A stretch of DNA of 10,934 bases from Actinomycetota bacterium (lineage in GTDB: Bacteria > Actinomycetota > Actinomycetes > S36-B12 > UBA10799), in the NCBI GenBank assembly GCA_030837445.1, contig JAUPKM010000204.1:1-10934 (forward strand), written 5' to 3'. Positions 6,461 to 10,934 of this stretch are shown here, piece by piece. The translations under genes and the position numbers were made by a program. The notes beneath the pieces are model-generated. The model made no database searches. It was not told the origin of the DNA and was given only the letters and a program-made list of their open reading frames with translations. Within the stretch, counting starts at the first letter, position 1, and every line of letters starts with the position of its first letter.

Positions 6461-6516
6461 TCGAGTAGTCGGCGCCCGGGGGTTGGCACCGCGGCGTTCG
6501 GGACCCGCTACTCGGC
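6452..6516. repeat. Convergent gene ends with a 9-bp inverted repeat and 8-bp tandem repeat
   Basis: The NuoI-like and DUF4436 genes meet tail to tail with 47 bp between their stops, and both end in GCCGAGTAG. This makes a perfect 9-bp inverted repeat (6452-6460 and 6508-6516) that contains both stop codons. CGAGTAGT is also repeated in tandem at 6454-6469. The 47-nt loop is long for an intrinsic terminator, so a bidirectional terminator role is only possible. No other terminator hairpin was evident here. Confidence 0.35.
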
Positions 6517-7470
6517 GCCCGGCGGGTGCGTCGGCCCGGGCTCCTGGTCCACCCCGTTGCGCAGTCGCTGACCGCTTTGCAGGTACCACGCCGTCACGGC
6601 CAACACCATCGCCACCATGGCACCCACCAGGCACCAGAAAAAGACGGTGACATCGATCCGGCAGCCCAGCGGCGGATCACCTGGCAGCACTCGTCGTAGA
6701 AACGGAAGCGCCAGTACCAGCCCGATGAACCAGCTGAGGTACTCCAGGTAGGCGACGCGACGGTTGGTGATGAACAACCAGGCGACCGCAAGCCCCAACA
6801 GCGGGAGGACGGTGATCAGGGCCAGGATCGCCCACGCGAATCTGATGCTGAACGGTGCGCGCTCGGTACGTATTCCGATGCTGGGACTTAACTCCGCTGC
6901 GCTGGGCGGGGTGATGGTGGTCGTCCAGCCGTCGATGGCGCTGACCACCCCGACCGCGACGGGCAGTTCAATGGTGGCGGTCGTTCCATCGACAGTTTGG
7001 CCCAGCCGCTCAGCCGAGAGGGTGAGGGTTCCGCCGTAGCTGTCACTCGGATAGTCCTGGATATTGCCGACTACGCTGAGCAGCACCTCCTCGGTTTCGA
7101 GTCGCTTACCTCGCTCGAACGTAAACTCCTGGCTGGAGACATCGGTCCGGAGCGTGACGACCACCGAATCCTGCAGAATGCCACGGGAATCGACCAGATC
7201 ACCGTGCGCCGTCAACTGCAGGTTCGCGAGCATCTTGTCATCGATCGCCCGGAATTCCATCGGCTCAAGGATCGCGGTAATGCCGTTCCGTACTGCTGGC
7301 GCCGGTTGATCGCTGCCAGTCGGCTGGTTGCTGTAGCGGAAGAGCAGAAGCCCCCAGGTGGCGACCACGAGGACCAGGATCACTACGACCACCATCGCTC
7401 CGCGTCCTGACAGCGGCCGAGGTGTTGGTGCGCCTCGCCTGGCCCGCCGCAGTTCCACTCTGGTTGGCAT
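6508..7470 (-). CDS. DUF4436-family membrane protein
   Basis: 320-residue protein of unknown function. A basic N terminus (1-24) is followed by a TM segment (about 25-45) and an extracytoplasmic beta-rich domain (about 55-205). Three C-terminal TM segments follow at about 209-233, 241-258 and 273-297, then a short hydrophilic tail. DUF4436 traits are the YPSDSY motif (140-145), FSIRFAWAILAL (207-218), FLRRVLPGDPPLG (257-269) and IDVTVFFW (272-279). Two cysteines (270, 280) lie near the last TM. The ATG at 7468-7470 has a GAAGGGAG element upstream. It is convergent with the NuoI-like gene and divergent from the GGDEF-EAL gene, so it is a single-gene unit. The family assignment is from recognised motifs and topology, not a search. 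Nothing ties it functionally to its neighbours. Confidence 0.8.
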   Translation of the reverse strand: MPTRVELRRARRGAPTPRPLSGRGAMVVVVILVLVVATWGLLLFRYSNQPTGSDQPAPAVRNGITAILEPMEFRAIDDKMLANLQLTAHGDLVDSRGILQDSVVVTLRTDVSSQEFTFERGKRLETEEVLLSVVGNIQDYPSDSYGGTLTLSAERLGQTVDGTTATIELPVAVGVVSAIDGWTTTITPPSAAELSPSIGIRTERAPFSIRFAWAILALITVLPLLGLAVAWLFITNRRVAYLEYLSWFIGLVLALPFLRRVLPGDPPLGCRIDVTVFFWCLVGAMVAMVLAVTAWYLQSGQRLRNGVDQEPGPTHPPGAE

Positions 7471-7580
7471 TGAAGGCTCCCTTCGAGGTATCGACGCTAG
7501 CCCGGAGTGAGCCGCCGGGGGGTTCCTTTCGCAACTCGAGTGGGTAAGCAGCCATCACTGCACCGGTCGGGATCGGGAGT

Positions 7581-7586
7581 TAGGCT
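7581..7586 (+). promoter_or_regulatory. -10 box upstream of the GGDEF-EAL gene
   Basis: TAGGCT matches TAnnnT and ends six bases before an ATG at 7593, the spacing expected for a leaderless transcript. At the -35 position there is only CTGCAC (7558-7563), a weak match. It lies in the 158-bp divergent region between the DUF4436 gene and the EAL gene; no other clear promoter was found for either direction. Confidence 0.35.
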
Positions 7587-7592
7587 GGGGTC

Positions 7593-7622
7593 ATGTTTCG
7601 GTCGCGACCGCACCAGGGCTGA
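7593..7622 (+). CDS. Nine-codon open frame in line with the GGDEF-EAL gene
   Basis: ATG at 7593 reads MFRSRPHQG and stops at TGA 7620-7622. It is in the same frame as the large GAF-PAS-EAL gene, whose GTG at 7629 comes only two codons after the TGA. The ATG sits right behind a TAGGCT box. It may be a leaderless leader peptide that delivers ribosomes to the GTG, or the original start of the large gene now cut by a stop. Peptide length gives no functional clue and it may be untranslated. Confidence 0.3.
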   Translation: MFRSRPHQG

Positions 7623-7628
7623 CTTCTC

Positions 7629-10271
7629 GTGGGCGAGGTCGGACACGATCATCCTGAGGAACCGGAGTACCGGCGGGCATTGACCAGTCCGTCGCGGGCG
7701 TTCGCCACGCTGGCAGAGGGAAATCGGGTCGTGCTGCGGGCCTCCGACGAGGCAGAGTTGCTCCTGCAGATGTGCCACACGGCGACGGATGTCGGCGGGT
7801 ACGGCTTCTCCTGGTACGGGGTTCCGATCGACGACGACGAGAAGTCCGTGCGGGTCGTCGCCGCCAGCGGCGACGACCGGGGATATCTCGACACCCTCAA
7901 AGTCAGTTGGGGGGACGACCTGCTCGGTCAAGGGCCGACTGGACTGTGTCTTAAGACGGGAGTGGCACAGGTCCGCAATGACCTCGGTGCCGATCCACGG
8001 TTCGCCCCCTGGGCGCGGGCCGCCGAGGACAGCGGAATCCACTGTTCGATCGCCCTGCCGGTGCGATTGGGTGACGAGATCCATGGCGCGCTGATGGTCT
8101 ACGCGCAGGATCGGGGGGCATTCGACGCGCAGGCCCTGGAGTTGCTGACGAGCCTGGCGAGCAACATTGGCTACGGGATTTCCCGACTGCGCGCGATGGC
8201 CGCGCTGGCTGCATCGGAGGAGCTGTTCCGAACCATTGCGGAGAATGCCTCCGACATCGTCCTGCGCGGGGACAACAATGGAGTCATTCAGTGGATCTCG
8301 CCCTCGGTTGAGTCGGTACTTGGCTGGGCTCCGCACCAGCTCGTGGGGCTGCCGTTGCGCCAGGTCATCCACCCGGACGACCTGGGATCGCTTGAGAAGG
8401 CGCGGGAGGATTCGGCCGCGGGTGGTCGAGTCAGCCTGAACTTGCGCCTGCAGCGAGCTGACGGGACGTATCGCTGGATGTCGGCTTCGGGCCACGTCGC
8501 CGACGATGAGGACGGCGTGCCCACCGGCTTCGTCAGCGGCTGGCGCGACGTTCAGCCAGAGATGGATGCTCAAACCGCTCGGGTTGCCGCCGAGCAGGAG
8601 ATGGCAGCCAGCGAGGAACGCTACCGGCTGATCGCCGAGAATGCCCTTGACGTGGTGGTGCAGGCGAATTCCGAGGGTGTGATCTCGTGGGTCTCGCCAT
8701 CCGTAACCGAGGTGCTGGGCTGGCAGCCAAGCGAGTTGTTGGGACGCAGCCACCAATCGCTGGTCCACCCCGATGACTTGGCCGCAGTTGTCTTGGCGCA
8801 ACAACGGGCGTTGGCGGACACGGGTCGAGGGCAGGTCGAGGAGCGCTACCTGACCAAGGATGGGAGCTGGCTCTGGGTCAGCGTCCATGGCCGAGCCTTG
8901 CGCGACGAACGAGGTGAGTTGATCGGCGGTATCGACACGATGCGGGATATCGACGCCGAGGTTCAGACCCGTCGGCAACTGGCGTTTGAGGTCAACCACG
9001 ATTCGCTGACCGGCAGGTGGACTCGGGATTGGTTGCTCAACCAGTTGGAGGACCACTCATTCGGCGCGGGTGGTGACGGCGGTGGTGGTAGTGGGGCGCG
9101 GCCGTCGCTGCTGTCGGTCGGGGTGGATCGGCTGAACGAGATCAACGATGCCTTCACCCATACTGCCGGTGATCGCGTCCTGGTAGCGGTGGCCGACCGG
9201 ATTGTCGCGGCCGTCGGGGACCGCGGCCCGGTAGCGCGTACGGCCGACAACGAACTGAGTGTGTTGTTGCAGGACCCGATGGCCCGATCGACCCTCCTCG
9301 ACTTCATTGCCGAGCTCCAAGCCGCCGGTTCCGGTCCGGTCCCCATGGGTGCGCAAGACATCCCGGTCACCGTCAGCATCGGTGTGGCCGCTGGCTCGGG
9401 GAGTAGTCCGCTGGAACTGCTGCGCGACGCCTCCACCGCGATGCACCGGGCGAAGGAGTCCGGCGGCAACCGATGGGAATTCGCGAACCCGCACCTGGCA
9501 GAGGAGGCCCGGCAGCGACTGCTTATCCAGACCGGCCTGCGCGACGCTCTCGCCTCGGGCCAGATCCAGGCCTGGTACCAGCCGGTCGTGACACTCCCCG
9601 ACGGCCGGCTGCAGGGCTATGAAGCGCTGGCCCGATGGATTCGCGATGACGGGACCGTCGTACCCCCCGACGACTTCATCCCCGTCGCCGAACAGACCAA
9701 TCTGATCGTCGACCTCGACGGGTCGATTCTCCGACAGGCCCTCGAGGCGATGGCATGGATCCCCGCCAATCTCCATGTCGCTGTCAACCTCTCCGCCGCC
9801 GCCCTGGTGCGACCCGACCTGGTGGAGCGCGTGACCCAGGAGCTCACTGCCGCTCACGTTCAGCCGCGCCGACTGCACTTGGAGGTGACCGAGACGTCGT
9901 TGGTGCATGTCACCGGCAGCGTCCAGTCCGCGATGCGTGAGCTTGCCAACCTTGGCATCAAATGGTGGGTCGACGACTTCGGAACCGGCTACTCCTCGAT
10001 CGCCCACCTGCGCGACCTGCCTGTGCAGGGACTCAAGCTGGATCGTTCTTTCACGCATGACATCACAGCAGTCGATCCGACCAGTCTGAGGTTGGCCCAG
10101 GGCCTGGTTGGACTGGCCCAGGGGCTTGGGCTCGCCACCATCGCCGAAGGGGTCGAGACTCAGCGTGAGGCAGATCTACTCGCGGCCCAGGGCTGGGAAC
10201 TGGCGCAGGGGTGGCTTTTCGGCAGACCGACACCGCTGCACCCGCCCGCCGGCCGGGTCAGCGGTAGTTGA
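7629..10271 (+). CDS. GAF-PAS-PAS-GGDEF-EAL protein, predicted c-di-GMP phosphodiesterase
   Basis: 880 residues, no TM segment or signal peptide, so a cytosolic sensor-enzyme. GAF about 38-188, PAS about 196-312, second PAS about 327-445, GGDEF about 448-618, EAL about 630-870. The EAL domain has the known catalytic set: E665 (YEALARW), N720 (AVNLSA), E752 (LEVTE), D782/D783 (VDDFGTGYSS), K803 (LKLDRSF), E840 (IAEGVET) and Q860. Hydrolysis of c-di-GMP to pGpG is therefore predicted. The GGDEF domain keeps DSLTG (458-462) and VSIGVA (582-587), but the GGDEF signature is TADNE (538-542), no upstream RxxD inhibitory site is seen, and a glycine-rich insertion lies at 479-488. Cyclase activity is unlikely; it may bind GTP or only dimerise. 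The PAS domains are alike (30 of 56 identical in their cores). The GTG start at 7629 follows an in-frame TGA at 7620 and has no good Shine-Dalgarno. Its end overlaps yajQ. Confidence 0.93.
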   Translation: MGEVGHDHPEEPEYRRALTSPSRAFATLAEGNRVVLRASDEAELLLQMCHTATDVGGYGFSWYGVPIDDDEKSVRVVAASGDDRGYLDTLKVSWGDDLLGQGPTGLCLKTGVAQVRNDLGADPRFAPWARAAEDSGIHCSIALPVRLGDEIHGALMVYAQDRGAFDAQALELLTSLASNIGYGISRLRAMAALAASEELFRTIAENASDIVLRGDNNGVIQWISPSVESVLGWAPHQLVGLPLRQVIHPDDLGSLEKAREDSAAGGRVSLNLRLQRADGTYRWMSASGHVADDEDGVPTGFVSGWRDVQPEMDAQTARVAAEQEMAASEERYRLIAENALDVVVQANSEGVISWVSPSVTEVLGWQPSELLGRSHQSLVHPDDLAAVVLAQQRALADTGRGQVEERYLTKDGSWLWVSVHGRALRDERGELIGGIDTMRDIDAEVQTRRQLAFEVNHDSLTGRWTRDWLLNQLEDHSFGAGGDGGGGSGARPSLLSVGVDRLNEINDAFTHTAGDRVLVAVADRIVAAVGDRGPVARTADNELSVLLQDPMARSTLLDFIAELQAAGSGPVPMGAQDIPVTVSIGVAAGSGSSPLELLRDASTAMHRAKESGGNRWEFANPHLAEEARQRLLIQTGLRDALASGQIQAWYQPVVTLPDGRLQGYEALARWIRDDGTVVPPDDFIPVAEQTNLIVDLDGSILRQALEAMAWIPANLHVAVNLSAAALVRPDLVERVTQELTAAHVQPRRLHLEVTETSLVHVTGSVQSAMRELANLGIKWWVDDFGTGYSSIAHLRDLPVQGLKLDRSFTHDITAVDPTSLRLAQGLVGLAQGLGLATIAEGVETQREADLLAAQGWELAQGWLFGRPTPLHPPAGRVSGS

Positions 10272-10749
10272 CGAATTGGGTGGCGAAATCCAGGTCGGCA
10301 CCCTTGACGAGTGCGATGACTTCCTGCAGGGCATCGCGCGATTTGGCTGACACCCGTAACTCCTCACCCATCACCTGGGTTTTGACCCCTTTGGGCCCTT
10401 CGTCGCGGATAAGTTTGGCCACCTTCTTTGCCTGTTCCTGGGTGATGCCGCTACTGAAGGTCCCGTTGATCTTGTACTCCTTGCCGGATGGCCGCGGTTC
10501 GCCCGTGTCCAGTGACTTGAGTGAGACGCCCCGCTTGATCAGCTTGCCTTTGAACACATCCAACGCGGCCACTGCCCGTTCCTCAGTGCCAGACGCGATC
10601 TCGACGCCCAGCTCCCCTTGCCAGGCGATCGAGGTGCCAGTGTTCTTGAAGTCGAAACGCTGCGCCAGTTCCTTTGCCGCCTGGTTCAGAGCGTTGTCGA
10701 CCTCCTGCCGGTCAACCTTGCTGACGATGTCGAAACTGCTGTCGGCCAT
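10258..10749 (-). CDS. yajQ: YajQ family nucleotide-binding protein
   Basis: 163 residues, the same length as E. coli YajQ. The N terminus SSFDIVSKVDRQEVDNALNQ and the motifs QRFDFKNT (30-37), KGKLIKRGVS (67-76) and FVNYR at the C terminus are characteristic of the family, which folds as two ferredoxin-like domains and binds nucleotides or RNA. A Xanthomonas member has been reported as a c-di-GMP effector; this role is not established across the family. Start: ATG 10749 with GAAGGAG at 10754-10760. Reading further upstream runs antisense through the tRNA and is not coding. The gene overlaps the EAL gene tail to tail by 14 bp and is divergent from the tRNA-Tyr gene. It is apparently transcribed alone. 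The identification is secure; the ligand here is unknown. Confidence 0.95.
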   Translation of the reverse strand: MADSSFDIVSKVDRQEVDNALNQAAKELAQRFDFKNTGTSIAWQGELGVEIASGTEERAVAALDVFKGKLIKRGVSLKSLDTGEPRPSGKEYKINGTFSSGITQEQAKKVAKLIRDEGPKGVKTQVMGEELRVSAKSRDALQEVIALVKGADLDFATQFVNYR

Positions 10750-10781
10750 GGGACTCCTTCGTGGCGTGATTGCGCGGGGGC

Positions 10782-10787
10782 TATATT
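10782..10787 (+). promoter_or_regulatory. -10 box of the tRNA-Tyr gene
   Basis: TATATT is close to the TATAAT consensus and stands out in GC-rich surroundings. It lies 17 bases before the mature tRNA 5' end, leaving a short 5' leader for RNase P. The -35 region (TTCGTG at 10758-10763, 18-nt spacer) is weak. The same AT-rich patch may serve yajQ in the other direction. Confidence 0.5.
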
Positions 10788-10804
10788 CTTCTACCAGCAC
10801 CTTA

Positions 10805-10886
10805 GGCGGGTTGCCCGAGCGGCCAATGGGAGCGGACTGTAAATCCGTCGGCTTTGCCTTCGAAGGTTCGAATCCTTCACCCGCCA
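10805..10886 (+). tRNA. tRNA-Tyr (anticodon GUA)
   Basis: A class II tRNA of 82 nt. The acceptor GGCGGGT (10805-10811) pairs with ACCCGCC (10879-10885), and the discriminator A is at 10886. The D stem is CCC/GGG (10814-10816, 10828-10830). The anticodon stem GCGGA/TCCGT encloses loop CTGTAAA with anticodon GTA at 10839-10841. The 13-nt variable arm (10849-10861) has a GGC/GCC stem. The T arm is GAAGG-TTCGAAT-CCTTC (10862-10878). CCA is not encoded and must be added after transcription, as is common in actinobacteria. All stems close, so it should be functional. A long variable arm with GTA anticodon is diagnostic of bacterial tRNA-Tyr. Confidence 0.97.
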
Positions 10887-10897
10887 CGTGGCGCAAA

Positions 10898-10934
10898 CGC
10901 CCTGGTCAGGGCCCTCACCGGCCCGGCCAGGGCG
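10898..10934 (+). terminator. Terminator hairpin after tRNA-Tyr
   Basis: CGCCCTGG (10898-10905) pairs with CCAGGGCG (10927-10934). The stem continues with a G-U and a C-G pair, one bulged A (10908), and GGGCC/GGCCC around a 6-nt loop (10914-10919), about 15 bp in all. It starts 12 nt after the tRNA. Any T tract would lie beyond the window, so termination is likely but not complete to view. Confidence 0.7.

Noticed and set aside
7534..7541. ACTCGAGT palindrome in the DUF4436/EAL intergenic region, considered as an operator
   Set aside because: Eight bases with no extended symmetry and no second copy nearby; likely chance.
7497..9056. Long minus-strand open frame of 519 codons opposite the GAF-PAS region
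   Set aside because: It is the mirror of a strongly recognised domain protein on the plus strand. It shows no family motif, and long antisense frames are expected at this GC content.
9057..10058. Minus-strand open frame of 333 codons opposite GGDEF-EAL
   Set aside because: Antisense shadow of the EAL domain, with no motif and no plausible start signal.
10240..10258. ACCCG/CGGGT inverted repeat at the meeting point of the EAL gene and yajQ, considered as a terminator
   Set aside because: Only five pairs around a 9-nt loop, inside coding sequence and without a T tract; too weak to call.
10883..10892. Palindrome GCCACGTGGC at the 3' end of tRNA-Tyr, considered as an integration site
   Set aside because: It merely joins the acceptor end with following bases. 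No integrase, duplicated tRNA end or mobile-element gene is in the window.
10750..10896. Upstream extension of yajQ on the minus strand, with a peptide containing GEGFEPSKAKPTDLQSAP
   Set aside because: This is the antisense reading of tRNA-Tyr, a well-known false peptide in databases. yajQ starts at ATG 10749 with its own Shine-Dalgarno.

Overview
The window is about 10.9 kb of GC-rich, gene-dense DNA with frequent GTG starts, 4-14 nt gene overlaps, TAnnnT-type -10 boxes placed directly before start codons, and intrinsic-terminator-like hairpins without clear T tracts. Together with the mycobacterial-type two-subunit KorAB, a DUF4436 membrane protein and a long-variable-arm tRNA-Tyr lacking an encoded CCA, this points to a high-GC actinobacterium (Actinomycetota). 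The species cannot be told from the sequence.

Layout. (1) 1-923, minus: N-terminal three quarters of an acyl-CoA dehydrogenase that runs off the left edge. A 17-bp dyad lies 30 bp upstream of its start. (2) 1065-4847, minus: an operon korA-korB-rarD, i.e. a two-subunit 2-oxoacid:ferredoxin oxidoreductase (2-oxoglutarate type) and an EamA-family transporter. korA and korB overlap by 11 nt. rarD has no ATG, GTG or TTG in the right place and seems to start at a CTG overlapping the korB stop. A strong hairpin follows rarD. (3) 4985-6460, plus, divergent from korA across 137 bp: three overlapping genes for homologues of the complex I subunits NuoB, NuoC and NuoI, with no NuoD and no membrane subunit in the operon. 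(4) 6508-7470, minus: a four-TM DUF4436 protein convergent with the Nuo-like genes. (5) 7629-10271, plus: an 880-residue GAF-PAS-PAS-GGDEF-EAL protein with a degraded GGDEF signature and an intact EAL active site. It is preceded by a nine-codon in-frame open frame that ends in TGA. (6) 10258-10749, minus: yajQ, overlapping the EAL gene tail to tail by 14 bp. (7) 10805-10886, plus: tRNA-Tyr(GUA), with a terminator hairpin at the right edge.

How the genes may work together. KorAB produces reduced ferredoxin from 2-oxoacids, and in mycobacteria it is tied to growth on fatty acids, which suits an acyl-CoA dehydrogenase nearby. KorAB as encoded here has no ferredoxin subunit. The divergent NuoI-like protein has two complete [4Fe-4S] motifs, the NuoB-like protein keeps the four N2-cluster cysteines, and the NuoC-like protein keeps the docking-subunit signature, so a small soluble electron-transfer module serving KorAB is a reasonable hypothesis. 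It is the most unusual part of the window. At the right end a predicted c-di-GMP phosphodiesterase is paired with YajQ, a family with a member reported to bind c-di-GMP, which suggests a signalling pair. Both functional links are inferences from gene order and motifs. No CRISPR array, insertion sequence, phage gene or toxin-antitoxin pair was seen.
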